A stretch of 41,499 nt of DNA, from positions 1 through 41,499 of the forward strand of contig JAJYIG010000004.1 in assembly GCA_021790215.1 (NCBI GenBank), read 5' to 3'. The DNA comes from a bacterium. Lineage in GTDB: Bacteria > Patescibacteriota > Microgenomatia > UBA8517. Shown piece after piece: positions 16,969 to 26,283 of the stretch. Each line of letters opens with the position of its first letter. The stretch's first letter is position 1. The notes below the pieces were generated by a model. The model made no database searches. It worked only from the letters and a program-made list of their open reading frames with translations, and was not told the origin of the DNA. The position numbers and the translations under genes are program-made.

Positions 16969-18002
16969 AAATATTAGCCATCGATACGAGTTGTGATGAG
17001 ACAGCCGCTGCGATAACTGAAAATACTCGGATTTTATCGAATGTGATTTGGTCACAAGCTTCTGCTCACGCAAAATTTGGCGGTGTTATGCCATCTCTCG
17101 CCCAGAGAATGCATGAGGAAAGAATTGATTGGGTAATTGAACAGGCAATCAAAAGGTCAAAATTAAAAATTCAGAATTTAGACTATCTCGCAGTAACCAT
17201 TGGTCCAGGCCTTTCAATTGCTTTGGGAGTAGGAATAGACAGGGCCAGAAAACTTGCTGAAAAATACGGAAAGCCATTGATTGCTGTAAATCATCTCGAG
17301 GGACATCTTTTAAGTCCTTTGGCAAACTCAGATATCTTGAATCTAAAATTCCCAAATTTGGGTTTAGTAATTTCCGGTGGAAACACTATCTTTATAAAAA
17401 TGAACCAGCTTGGCTCATATGAAATTTTAGCTCAAACAACAGACGATGCATTGGGGGAAGCACTGGATAAAGCTGCCAGGATGCTTGGGCTTGGTTATCC
17501 CGGCGGAGCCATTTTGGAAAAATTGGCCCGGCTCGGCAATCCAAAAAAGTTCTCTCTACCAATTCCTCTGATAGGCCAAGAAAACAGGCAAATTTTTAGC
17601 TATTCCGGTTTAAAAACTTCTTTCTATAGATTGATAGAAGCAAACAAATTAAAGGATTTACATTTCCCTTCAAAACACGATGTGTATGACTTGGCAGCAA
17701 CTTTTCAAAATGTAGCTTTTACACACTTAATTCGTATCATTTCCTACATATTAAAAAATGATGACACCACGTACCGCGACTTTTTTGTGGGGGGCGGAGT
17801 CTCAGCAAACATCGAAATCCGAAAACGTCTTCGTAATCTTGCAAAAGAGAATGGTCTCCAAACACACTTTCCTTATACACAAAGGTTGTGTGGCGATAAT
17901 GCCGCAATGATCGGTATAGCCGGCTATTTCTATGTTACTACGGGAAATTTAACCAAGAACCCTAAAGAAATCGACAGAGACCCCAACCTAAAATTATCGT
18001 AA
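16965..18002 (+). CDS. tsaD: tRNA N6-adenosine threonylcarbamoyltransferase TsaD
   Basis: TsaD transfers the threonylcarbamoyl group to A37 of ANN-decoding tRNAs. The protein begins MKILAIDTSCDETAAA, has the metal-binding NHLEGH and the later GGVSAN and CGDNAAMI segments, all hallmarks of the family. The start at 16965 overlaps the previous stop by four bases and gives 345 residues, the normal length; the upstream ATG at 16896 would add an unrelated basic tail. Its usual bacterial partner TsaB is not in this window. Confidence 0.97.
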   Translation: MKILAIDTSCDETAAAITENTRILSNVIWSQASAHAKFGGVMPSLAQRMHEERIDWVIEQAIKRSKLKIQNLDYLAVTIGPGLSIALGVGIDRARKLAEKYGKPLIAVNHLEGHLLSPLANSDILNLKFPNLGLVISGGNTIFIKMNQLGSYEILAQTTDDALGEALDKAARMLGLGYPGGAILEKLARLGNPKKFSLPIPLIGQENRQIFSYSGLKTSFYRLIEANKLKDLHFPSKHDVYDLAATFQNVAFTHLIRIISYILKNDDTTYRDFFVGGGVSANIEIRKRLRNLAKENGLQTHFPYTQRLCGDNAAMIGIAGYFYVTTGNLTKNPKEIDRDPNLKLS

Positions 18003-18007
18003 TATCA

Positions 18008-18016
18008 TGCTAAAAT
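18008..18016 (+). promoter_or_regulatory. Extended -10 of valS
   Basis: TGCTAAAAT ends six bases before the ATG at 18023, so valS should be transcribed separately from tsaD and without a leader. Confidence 0.65.
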
Positions 18017-18022
18017 AAACTC

Positions 18023-20230
18023 ATGGACAAAATTTACGATCATAAGAAAGAGAGAGAAATCTACAACCTCTGGGAAAAATCCGGCGCGTTTAAAGAAAAA
18101 CCAGGGGCCAAACCCTACACAATTTTAATGCCACCCCCAAATGCAAATGCCTCTCTTCATGCCGGGCATGCCATGTACACAGTCGATGATATTATGATCC
18201 GCTATAAAAGGATGCAGGGCTACTCTGCCCTTTGGATTCCCGGAATGGATCATGCCGGTTTTGAAACACAGTATGTTTACGAAAAACAACTCGCTAAAGA
18301 AGGTAAATCGCGAATGGATTTTGACCGCGAAACTTTATACAAAAATATTTTCGATTTTGTAAAGGGTAACTCAGGACTAATCTTTGAACAATTTAAAAGG
18401 TTGGCATTTTCCGCCGATTGGGATAGAGCGGTTTTTACTTTGGATAAAAATGTTACTGATAGTGTTTTTGAAACATTTAAGAGAATGGAATCCGAAGGGT
18501 TGGTCTACAGGGACGACTACATTGTTAATTATTGTGTCCATGATGGCACTTCCCTGGCAGAACTCGAGGTAAAACACGTAGAAAGAACCGACCCGCTTTA
18601 CTATATCAAATATCCTACCCTCAACGACAAAGATTACATTATTGTTGCCACAACTAGACCCGAGCCGATTTTTGTCGACACTCATTTAGCGGTAAATCCT
18701 GCGGACAAAAAGAATAGTCACTTAATTGGAACGAGAGTGAAAAACCCTCTAACCGAGACTGAAATGGAGATAATAGGAGATGAATTTGTAGATCCTGACT
18801 TTGGAACCGGAATTGTGAAATTAACACCAGCGCACGATGCTAATGACTATCTGGTAGCTAAAAAACACAACCTTCCCATCATTTCGGCAATTGATTGGAA
18901 TGGAAGGGTTCGGGAGATCGGCGGTAAATATGCGGGGATGAAAGTTAAAGAAGCGCGAGAGGCAATTTTGAAAGATCTTAAAGAAAAAGGGTTGGTTGAC
19001 CATATTGACGAAAGCTACGTCCACTCAGTACTTACCTGCTACAAATGCGGACACGACCTGGAACCCATGACTACACCAAATTGGTTTATTAAAGTAAAAG
19101 ATCTAAAAGAGAAGGTAAGACAAGTTGTTGAAGATGACAAGGTTAGATTTTATCCACCGAAATTTAAGCGGCACATACTTGCCTGGCTCGACATAATGCA
19201 TGATTGGCCTATCTCACGACAGATTGTTTGGGGTATTAAAATCCCCGTTTGGTATAAAGTTGATAAAAATTCGGATCTGCAGGTTTCCTTCATTGACAAA
19301 AATAGAGTGAAAAAGTTTGGAAATATAAATGATTTTGATTTTAAGGAGGTGGAAAGAGGTCTTCAATCTGTCAGGGCATCAGCTAACGCTCAATATGTTG
19401 TCAGTAATCAAAAACCTGATGGCAAGTATCTTCCAGAGACAGATACTTTTGATACATGGTTCTCGTCCGGACAATGGCCCATGGTTACTTTGAAGGAAGA
19501 GGAATTTACAACACGCTTCCCGACAAACTTCATGGCCACTCTTTCCGATATTTTGAAGTTTTGGATAAGCAGGATGATTCTTTTTTCGCTTTATCTTAAA
19601 AATGAGATTCCTTTTAAAGACGTATATCTTTGGAGCATGGTGGCTGATGCTAAGGGAGTAAAAATGAGTAAATCAAAAGGAAACGTGGTTAATCCGATTG
19701 AACTAGTCGATAAATACGGGGCGGATGCCCTAAGAATCTCCCTTCTTTACGGGACACCGGCTGGAAGTAAAGTAATTCTTTCAGATAATAAAGTCCGAGG
19801 AATGAGAAATTTCTGTAATAAAATTTGGAATTTGGGAAGATATCTACAAATATCATTCCAAGAAACAAACATCTCACTCGATAAACCAAAATCCTTTAGT
19901 AAAGAGGATGAGGAAATTTTGTCAGAACTTAGCAATCTGATAAAAACAGTTACCCAATCTTTAGATAAATATCAATTTAATTTTGCGATCGAGGCCCTCT
20001 ATGAATTTGTGTGGCATCGTTTAGCTGATGTATATGTAGAAAAAACTAAACAAAGAATCTCAGAAAAAGATCCTGCAGCTCTTTACACCCTAAGACATAC
20101 ATTCTTTACATCTCTTATTCTTCTGCACCCTTTTGCCCCGTTTGTTACAGAAGCGATTTGGAAGGAGCTTAAAGATCTGAGAAATCACCCTGATGAGAAC
20201 CTTATTACATCAAGCTGGCCCATTGTATAA
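18023..20230 (+). CDS. valS: Valyl-tRNA synthetase
   Basis: This class I synthetase has HAGH (residues 46-49) as its HIGH box and KMSKS (547-551). The editing domain lies between them (TTRPEPIFVDTHLAV). DTWFSSGQWP and the WGIKIPVWY region point to valine and not isoleucine. At 735 residues it is shorter than most ValRS (about 850-950): the C-terminal coiled-coil that grips the tRNA is missing, as in other reduced synthetases. One CxxC knuckle (CYKC) is present. The next gene's promoter overlaps its stop codon. Confidence 0.96.
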   Translation: MDKIYDHKKEREIYNLWEKSGAFKEKPGAKPYTILMPPPNANASLHAGHAMYTVDDIMIRYKRMQGYSALWIPGMDHAGFETQYVYEKQLAKEGKSRMDFDRETLYKNIFDFVKGNSGLIFEQFKRLAFSADWDRAVFTLDKNVTDSVFETFKRMESEGLVYRDDYIVNYCVHDGTSLAELEVKHVERTDPLYYIKYPTLNDKDYIIVATTRPEPIFVDTHLAVNPADKKNSHLIGTRVKNPLTETEMEIIGDEFVDPDFGTGIVKLTPAHDANDYLVAKKHNLPIISAIDWNGRVREIGGKYAGMKVKEAREAILKDLKEKGLVDHIDESYVHSVLTCYKCGHDLEPMTTPNWFIKVKDLKEKVRQVVEDDKVRFYPPKFKRHILAWLDIMHDWPISRQIVWGIKIPVWYKVDKNSDLQVSFIDKNRVKKFGNINDFDFKEVERGLQSVRASANAQYVVSNQKPDGKYLPETDTFDTWFSSGQWPMVTLKEEEFTTRFPTNFMATLSDILKFWISRMILFSLYLKNEIPFKDVYLWSMVADAKGVKMSKSKGNVVNPIELVDKYGADALRISLLYGTPAGSKVILSDNKVRGMRNFCNKIWNLGRYLQISFQETNISLDKPKSFSKEDEEILSELSNLIKTVTQSLDKYQFNFAIEALYEFVWHRLADVYVEKTKQRISEKDPAALYTLRHTFFTSLILLHPFAPFVTEAIWKELKDLRNHPDENLITSSWPIV

Positions 20231-20231
20231 T
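20224..20231 (+). promoter_or_regulatory. -10 element overlapping the valS stop codon
   Basis: TGTATAAT contains a perfect TATAAT, spans the valS stop, and ends seven bases before the ATG at 20239. Confidence 0.65.
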
Positions 20232-20238
20232 AACCTAC

Positions 20239-20514
20239 ATGCCCAAAACTGCCCAAAATAGAAAAGAAAACTATACCGAGTTGCTACTTTATTTCTTTCT
20301 ACTCCTAATACTTTTTCTGACAGCACTAAATATAGACAGTTATCTAAAAGAAAATAAAGTCTTGGGAGCATCTACACAAAATACACAAAACATCCAACAA
20401 CAATATCGTCACAAATTCTGGAATGATTTTCTTTCTAAAAATCCTGACTACATCCCCGGTTGGGTTGAAATAGGAAGAGAAGATCAGGTAAAACAAATAG
20501 ATCCAAATTATTGA
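20239..20514 (+). CDS. Small single-pass membrane protein, unknown
   Basis: I do not recognise this 91-residue protein. A basic N-terminus is followed by one strong membrane helix (about residues 14-34) and then a possible signal-peptidase-like site in KVLGAST. The tail of about 45 residues (FWNDFLSKNPDYIPGWVEIGR) has the spacing of a single TPR-like helix pair. It has its own near-consensus -10 element and faces the bL25 gene convergently with only 15 bases between them. A role in envelope complexes is conceivable but not shown. Confidence 0.65.
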   Translation: MPKTAQNRKENYTELLLYFFLLLILFLTALNIDSYLKENKVLGASTQNTQNIQQQYRHKFWNDFLSKNPDYIPGWVEIGREDQVKQIDPNY

Positions 20515-20529
20515 AGGTAAATCAAAAAA

Positions 20530-21219
20530 TTATTTGGAAGATTCTTCGCTGGGTTTTCCCTCTGACTGTTGACCAGTGGTGGTTGGTGTTTCTCCGGTTG
20601 GGGCTACTCCTTCGACTGGAACCTCACCCTCAGCAACAGGGGACGGGATAACAACTTCTTCTTTTTGAGGAGGCTCAACTTTAGCAATGATCGCGTCCGG
20701 GTCTGCCTTAAGTTCAACTTTTGTTTTGTCTACTTTCAAATCTTTAACAAAGATAGCTTGATCGACTTCCATTAAACCTTCAACACTAACCTGAAATTTT
20801 TCAGGAAGATCTGTAGGCAAGGCTTCCACTTCTATCTCATTAAGCTGCTGAACAACAGTTCCGATTGCCTGTTTTTCGGCCGGAGACTCCCCCGTAAGTT
20901 CTACGGGAACCTCAGCTGAAACCTTTTCTTTAAGATCAACTTGGAGAAAATCCACATGAATCAATGAGCCTGTGACAGGATTCAATTGAAGATTGTGAAT
21001 CAAGACTGGGCGCTCACCACTCCCTACCTGTAGCATTAAAAGTCCTGTCTCCCCAACTTCCTTATAAACTTTCTCAAAATCCTTCAAAGAAACCTGCACA
21101 GCTTCGGACTTAATTTTCTTACCAGAAACATTGGCCGGTAGGATCCCCTCCTTACGGAGATTTTTTACCTTCCTCCCTGAAACTTTCCTCACTTCAGCTT
21201 TTAGTACTTGTTTATCCAT
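20530..21219 (-). CDS. rplY: Ribosomal protein bL25 (Ctc-type, with C-terminal extension)
   Basis: The 229-residue protein binds 5S rRNA in the large subunit. The N-terminal part (about 1-90: VRKVSGRKVKNLRKEGILPANVSG, then the NPVTGSLIHVDFLQV motif) is the L25 fold. Residues about 95-180 form the TL5/Ctc-type beta domain found in general-stress forms. The last 45 residues are a disordered Pro/Glu/Thr-rich tail. The first 19 bases overlap the end of the DUF4012 gene, so the two are probably co-transcribed. Confidence 0.93.
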   Translation of the reverse strand: MDKQVLKAEVRKVSGRKVKNLRKEGILPANVSGKKIKSEAVQVSLKDFEKVYKEVGETGLLMLQVGSGERPVLIHNLQLNPVTGSLIHVDFLQVDLKEKVSAEVPVELTGESPAEKQAIGTVVQQLNEIEVEALPTDLPEKFQVSVEGLMEVDQAIFVKDLKVDKTKVELKADPDAIIAKVEPPQKEEVVIPSPVAEGEVPVEGVAPTGETPTTTGQQSEGKPSEESSK

Positions 21220-23969
21220 AGTTTTGCAAACAAATCTTGTATTAGATTTGTATTATAACTGTAACCCCCCGACCTGGTCAAGGTAAATCTGGAATCCGTA
21301 CTAGCAGAAAGGCCTTCTGTATTTACCAACACGCTCAATGGGTCACTATCTATTCCAGCTTGCTTACGAACATAAAGACCGTACGAGGAATAAGAACCTA
21401 GTGAAATGATATTCTTCCAGTCAAAAATAAAACTTCTTGTATCCCCATTCAAAACCTGTACCCAAACACCTACCTCTTGCCGACCTTCCGTGACACTTAT
21501 TTCAGGAGAAAGATTCACTTGGTTTTGCCCATTAATTGCAGAGATTCTGGTAAGTTCCGAGTCCGCTGGAATCAAAAGTCTTATATAAACCTTATAAACT
21601 CCACTCGGACCAAGTGCCTGATTCGCGGAGTCTTTTAAAGTAAGTATTAGTTTTCTGTCTATTTCGCCAGGTTTTAGATCAACCTGCAAACTCGTCTGTC
21701 TCTGAATAAAATAATTTGCTTTATTATCTCCCAGGTTTGCCTCAACAACACCAATTAAATCAGGGTAGCACCCCTGCCCACAATCAGGGTAAGACACCGA
21801 ACCATTCCAACCAAGCGCTGCAATTGCCGCCTGAGAGGCATCGTCATGAAGAAAGATTTGAAAGTGACGTTGGACTAATGCAAGGTATAAAGATTTTAAT
21901 ACACCAATTTTTTGCTGAGTATTCAATTTACCTATATCAGATATTAAATTTCTAGACAGCGCAGTAAGGAAACTCGCCTTAGCACGGGAACCCGGAAAGA
22001 AATTGTCTTGAGCTTCAGCTTGAGTATTCGTATAAAGATTGTCAGAGGTAATGTTCATGTTAAAGTCTGATAAAAATATCGGACCTGTATATTTGAGAAT
22101 GTCTTTGACAGGAGAAAGGTCTATTGCCACAACACCATCCACTTCTTTGCTAATTTCCTTATCCAAGAACCATTCTGCTCTTTTTGCAGAAGTTGGAAAA
22201 TCAGGGTCCCAGTTAGAATCTCTTAACCACCAATTCGCTTCGTTTAGATATTTCTTTATTGGTGCAGGAGGTTCAACATGACCGTTCAGCTGCCCGTCTG
22301 CTGAATAAACATCACTTACCACCATATCACTCAACCTGCCATCATCAAAAGTCAGAAGGCCATAAGAGCCGATAAAACCCCCCGTGGGTCGGAGTTCCAT
22401 ATTGTTTTGGAAAAGAACTAAATAGGTCTTACTTTGGCCGACACCCAAAATTTTCGGCAAATTAGAAAATAGGACAATAACTTGCCTCGTATCATTTTTA
22501 ATTTTTTCAAAATCAACCTTTTGCGATACTATGTCTGCAAGGTAAATATTTTGAGAAGACGCATTAAATGTCTCCTGTTCTATATTAGAAATCTGTTGAT
22601 AGAAAACAGATAAAGAAGATGCGATTGCTGATGAATCTCCTGTTATATCATAACCATCATGTCCTAATATTCCCTGGGCAATATTAATAGAATCCCTAGA
22701 GGCAGGAATAAGATTTAAAAACACATCAGACACTTTCTCTCCCACCTGAGCGACAAAGGATAACTCGCTGTATACCCTACCAATAACAGGAATATATGTT
22801 AGACCCAAACTTTCCTTATCAGAAATCACAGCAAACGTTTTTGCCACCAACACCATACTACCCGCAGAAGAGGTTTTCCCCAGAAGAAATTGCTTATATG
22901 AAATATAACTAAAACCAAAAAATATTGATATCGTTATAAACGGAAAAATTAAAATCAAAAACAAAAGGATTAAAAATGGTCTAAGTTTTCTGGATAACGT
23001 GGAGGTTTTTTTCTTATTCGTCTTAGAAAACGAGCTTGAATGCAAGTCTGGGGTGGAATGCGAAACGCTTTTTATTTCTACATTGTGTTTCTCACTAAAA
23101 AATAGCGAAAGAGGATTCGCGAATAGCGGGTTTGCAGGTGACTCGATTTTTACATCAGGTTTTTCTATAACCAACCTCTGGTTTTTGGATCCAACGGTGT
23201 TATTCCTTAACCAACCATAAGTTTCAGATAAGACAAATTGCAAATTGCAACTCAAATTCTCCACGTCATATCCCTTAGGAACTGTCCTTACCTCTAGAGT
23301 TTTGTCGTATTTAATTTTCAGCTCACCCAGTAGCTTTTGATTGATTTTCCAAAAATCACTACCCGAAACTTGTGTACCAAGAACGAAAGTTTCTTTACCA
23401 TATGGTCCAAAAGAAAAAAGCCATTTTAAAATTAAATTGGAAGTATCAGCAACAAACACCGGATAGAAAATTTCACCGATCCCTAATGTCAATTGTTTCT
23501 TAAAAATCATTTCGGAAAGAAAATTTGGCAGTGAAAGGTCGCTGTCCATATCAATCCGCGGACCAATCAAATCTCCAATATATATAACGGCGGTGTTATC
23601 TCCAATATTGCCAATAGAAAATTTTTTTCTGTTAAAAATTTCAAAAGGAAAAATTACTAAATTTTTAGATCCTGAAAAATCTCCCTTAGAAGAAAATTCC
23701 TGATATTCTTTAAGTGCGTTATGCTTATTCAAAAAGCCGCAGCAGAAAATAGAATAGTCACTTACTAGAGGTTCATGTATTTCTTTTTTACTAATTATAG
23801 AAAACCTAGACTTATCTGATAAATTTACGGTTCTTGCCTTCCAATGGTCCATATGTGATGTAACAACATTGACTACACAGTTTTTGGAAAGAAGATTTTC
23901 AAGAATATTTACGGAAAGAAAATTTGGCTCTGAAAAAAGGCATATACTTAATTTTTTGTCGGAGTTCAT
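21201..23969 (-). CDS. DUF4012 membrane protein with degenerate SDR-like N-terminus
   Basis: This 922-residue protein has three parts. Residues 1 to about 260 look like a worn-down NAD-dependent epimerase fold in which the GxxGxxG loop is gone. A membrane helix lies near residues 328-352 after a basic Ser/Lys-rich linker. A large extracellular region carries the DUF4012 domain, whose mark is NNMELRPTGGFIGSYG near residue 520. DUF4012 proteins are common in CPR and Gram-positive bacteria beside envelope-polysaccharide genes; their biochemical role is not established. It overlaps bL25 downstream. The 132 bases upstream (23970-24101) are AT-rich and contain only weak -10-like matches. Confidence 0.85.
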   Translation of the reverse strand: MNSDKKLSICLFSEPNFLSVNILENLLSKNCVVNVVTSHMDHWKARTVNLSDKSRFSIISKKEIHEPLVSDYSIFCCGFLNKHNALKEYQEFSSKGDFSGSKNLVIFPFEIFNRKKFSIGNIGDNTAVIYIGDLIGPRIDMDSDLSLPNFLSEMIFKKQLTLGIGEIFYPVFVADTSNLILKWLFSFGPYGKETFVLGTQVSGSDFWKINQKLLGELKIKYDKTLEVRTVPKGYDVENLSCNLQFVLSETYGWLRNNTVGSKNQRLVIEKPDVKIESPANPLFANPLSLFFSEKHNVEIKSVSHSTPDLHSSSFSKTNKKKTSTLSRKLRPFLILLFLILIFPFITISIFFGFSYISYKQFLLGKTSSAGSMVLVAKTFAVISDKESLGLTYIPVIGRVYSELSFVAQVGEKVSDVFLNLIPASRDSINIAQGILGHDGYDITGDSSAIASSLSVFYQQISNIEQETFNASSQNIYLADIVSQKVDFEKIKNDTRQVIVLFSNLPKILGVGQSKTYLVLFQNNMELRPTGGFIGSYGLLTFDDGRLSDMVVSDVYSADGQLNGHVEPPAPIKKYLNEANWWLRDSNWDPDFPTSAKRAEWFLDKEISKEVDGVVAIDLSPVKDILKYTGPIFLSDFNMNITSDNLYTNTQAEAQDNFFPGSRAKASFLTALSRNLISDIGKLNTQQKIGVLKSLYLALVQRHFQIFLHDDASQAAIAALGWNGSVSYPDCGQGCYPDLIGVVEANLGDNKANYFIQRQTSLQVDLKPGEIDRKLILTLKDSANQALGPSGVYKVYIRLLIPADSELTRISAINGQNQVNLSPEISVTEGRQEVGVWVQVLNGDTRSFIFDWKNIISLGSYSSYGLYVRKQAGIDSDPLSVLVNTEGLSASTDSRFTLTRSGGYSYNTNLIQDLFAKLWINKY

Positions 23970-24101
23970 GTTGAATATGTTTTTCCCGCAATATACTTTT
24001 ACTTAAAATGCTGGAAATGTTTTTCGGATAAAATTTCTATAACATTCTATAGCGTAAACAGGCCGGAAAAACGTGAAATTTTCATAATAAATTTTCCCGA
24101 A

Positions 24102-24533
24102 TTATTTTTTCAGACTATTGTCTAATTCCTTATTAACCAAAAGGTCTGCTTCTTTATTTCTCTCCCTCGGCACGTTCCTAAAATAAATCTTTTGTTTTGT
24201 CTTACTAATTAAGTCAACTGTTTCTAAATACAAACTTCTTAGAGATTCACTTTTAACTTTGTATCTTCCTGTTAGTTGCATAGCTATGAGTTCTGAGTCT
24301 AAGTAAAAGATAGCGTCATTCCCTAATTTGTTATCTGGTTTTTTATCTAAAAGATATTTAAGAGCTAAAATAACACCCTGGTATTCTGCAAAATTGTTTG
24401 TTTGTCTACCTAAATATTTCGACTGCTTAAAAACCTCTTTCCCATTGATATTAATTACAAAAGCACACGCGGCGGGACCAGGATTTCCTCTTGAACCCCC
24501 ATCTGTATAAATAACAATTTGGCTATCTTTCAT
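24102..24533 (-). CDS. rnhA: Ribonuclease HI
   Basis: The 143-residue enzyme should remove the RNA strand of RNA-DNA hybrids. The four acidic active-site residues are visible in order: Asp in YTDGGSRGNPGPAA, Glu in FAEYQGV, Asp in YLDSEL and Asp in KEADLLVN. Length and layout match the compact HI type without a hybrid-binding domain. It has its own extended -10 element. Confidence 0.93.
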   Translation of the reverse strand: MKDSQIVIYTDGGSRGNPGPAACAFVININGKEVFKQSKYLGRQTNNFAEYQGVILALKYLLDKKPDNKLGNDAIFYLDSELIAMQLTGRYKVKSESLRSLYLETVDLISKTKQKIYFRNVPRERNKEADLLVNKELDNSLKK

Positions 24534-24539
24534 GCTAAC

Positions 24540-24548
24540 AGTTTAACA
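24540..24548 (-). promoter_or_regulatory. Extended -10 of rnhA
   Basis: On the minus strand TGTTAAACT ends six bases before the ATG at 24533. Confidence 0.6.
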
Positions 24549-24580
24549 CATTTTTGTATGAAGTTAGGAAGGGTATATAC

Positions 24581-25825
24581 CTAAATACAACTACCTACAA
24601 TAAAACTAAAGAGTAAAATATTTTGTTGCAAAGTCAACCAATAATGGTCGAAAAGCCCAGTGATTAAAATAAATGAAATTACCATTAAAAGTATTGGTCT
24701 GTTTTTTAAAAGTACATTATTAAAACATAAATAAAATAGTATGAAGAGAAATACTAATCCAAAAATACCTGTTTCCGAAAAAGCCAAAAGATATATGTTA
24801 TGTACCGGCTGTAAAATCCATTCAAAAGAACCAGTACCTATAAATTTCGTCTCCATAATTGTAAAGGTGTTGAGTCCCTCCCCTATTAAAAACTTTTGGG
24901 AAATCATTTTGCCAGAAACAGAAGAGAGTCCAAGTCTTTGTGACACACTTTGTGAAAAATTAACTTTATAAGAAAGTAGTTTGTTGGAAAAGACAGACAA
25001 AAATAAACTTAGAGCAAAGGCGGTAATTGGTAGAAATAAAACATTTTTGCTCAAAAGAAATTTGTTCTTATACAAAAGATAAATTATTAAACAGCCAATG
25101 AGCGCAACAAGGGACGCTAATGAAAAAGCGAGGACAATTCCTGTTGATATAATTAGAAATCCAAACAGACGAATGTTCTTTCTTTTCTTGAAAATATAAG
25201 GAATCAATAAAAGTAATCCAACAGACATATACCCTGCTAGTGAATTGGGGTGGGAAAATGTTGAATATGCTCTCAAAAAATTTTGTCCAAATAATGTAAA
25301 AAGAGCAATCCCGGGTGTAGAAGTTCCAAAACTTCTTTCTCCAAGAAAGTAGAGAACCCCACCAATTGTGTGTCCCAATATTACCTGGAAAATACCTATT
25401 AGGGAAAATGCGACAAGAGATGTAAAAAGCGTCCTATTTATCTTCCAAGCCTTTAAGAGATTTTTTCTTAAAAACACGTAAACTCCAAAAAAAGATACTT
25501 CAATAATTTTGATCCATCTGTAAATAGTAGGAAAGGTTGATGTAGAAAATATTGTGTTAATAAAAATAAAAGTTACAAACAATAATATTATGTATCTATA
25601 TTTTCTAAGTATTTTGTAAAAATCCGAACGGTCGTTTATAAGATAGACAATAAAAAGAACAAAAAACAAAACATCTGTAAAATAGATTGTGGGTGATAAA
25701 TAATCAACTCTTATTCCGAAAACCAAAGACCAGGATGGCCAAATATGAAGAGCTAACTGCGTCGGAAGCAAGAAAATAAGAAGGTTAAATAATATTCTTT
25801 CAAATTTCTTAAAATCTAAGGTCAC
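24581..25825 (-). CDS. O-antigen ligase/polymerase-like (Wzy_C) membrane protein
   Basis: This 414-residue protein has about eleven membrane helices and the Wzy_C layout. A large outside loop carries the conserved YSTFSHPNSLAGYM, and a later QPVHNIYLLAFSETGIFGL holds the conserved His. Such proteins join lipid-linked glycans to an acceptor or polymerise them. It is the last gene of the rpmH-rnpA-yidD-yidC-jag operon (4-base overlap with jag), an unexpected place that links glycan export to membrane-protein insertion genes. Substrate unknown. Confidence 0.83.
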   Translation of the reverse strand: MTLDFKKFERILFNLLIFLLPTQLALHIWPSWSLVFGIRVDYLSPTIYFTDVLFFVLFIVYLINDRSDFYKILRKYRYIILLFVTFIFINTIFSTSTFPTIYRWIKIIEVSFFGVYVFLRKNLLKAWKINRTLFTSLVAFSLIGIFQVILGHTIGGVLYFLGERSFGTSTPGIALFTLFGQNFLRAYSTFSHPNSLAGYMSVGLLLLIPYIFKKRKNIRLFGFLIISTGIVLAFSLASLVALIGCLIIYLLYKNKFLLSKNVLFLPITAFALSLFLSVFSNKLLSYKVNFSQSVSQRLGLSSVSGKMISQKFLIGEGLNTFTIMETKFIGTGSFEWILQPVHNIYLLAFSETGIFGLVFLFILFYLCFNNVLLKNRPILLMVISFILITGLFDHYWLTLQQNILLFSFIVGSCI

Positions 25826-26283
25826 TTCTTAATTTTAACTATCAAGTATCTTTCCTCCCCTTCCCCTTGAGATTCGGTAACTATTTCTGAATCCTCGGAA
25901 AGTGCCAAATGAACAACCCTCCTTTGCCAGGGTTTAAGATTATAAAGACTTTGCGGTTCACCTGTTTCCTTAACTCTTTGCGCTGTAGAGATAGCAAGGT
26001 TTTTTAAATAATCCTCTTCCTTTTGTCTGTAATCCCCTACATTAACAACGACCCTTCCCCACTCACCCGTCTCCTTTTTCAGAAGAAATCCCAAAATAGT
26101 TTGGATACTTGTTAGCGTCTCCCCTTTTTTACCAATAAGAAGTCCCGTCTCGTCTCCTGCGTCTATGTTTACACTAAAGACTTGGTTTTCCTCATCAAAA
26201 GAAACTTCAACCGAACCTTTGGTAGACATTAAAGCTAAAAGCTCTTCAGAAAGTCTCTGTAATACCTTCGTATCTTTTTTCAT
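25822..26283 (-). CDS. jag: Jag/KhpB-type RNA-binding protein (KH-R3H)
   Basis: The 153-residue protein has a type II KH domain (about 30-85, loop IGKKGETL) and an R3H domain (about 92-153, core QRRVVHLAL). The N-terminal Jag domain of longer homologues is missing. In other bacteria it binds RNA and influences cell elongation. Placement directly after yidC, with four-base overlaps on both sides, is the classic arrangement. Confidence 0.92.
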   Translation of the reverse strand: MKKDTKVLQRLSEELLALMSTKGSVEVSFDEENQVFSVNIDAGDETGLLIGKKGETLTSIQTILGFLLKKETGEWGRVVVNVGDYRQKEEDYLKNLAISTAQRVKETGEPQSLYNLKPWQRRVVHLALSEDSEIVTESQGEGEERYLIVKIKK

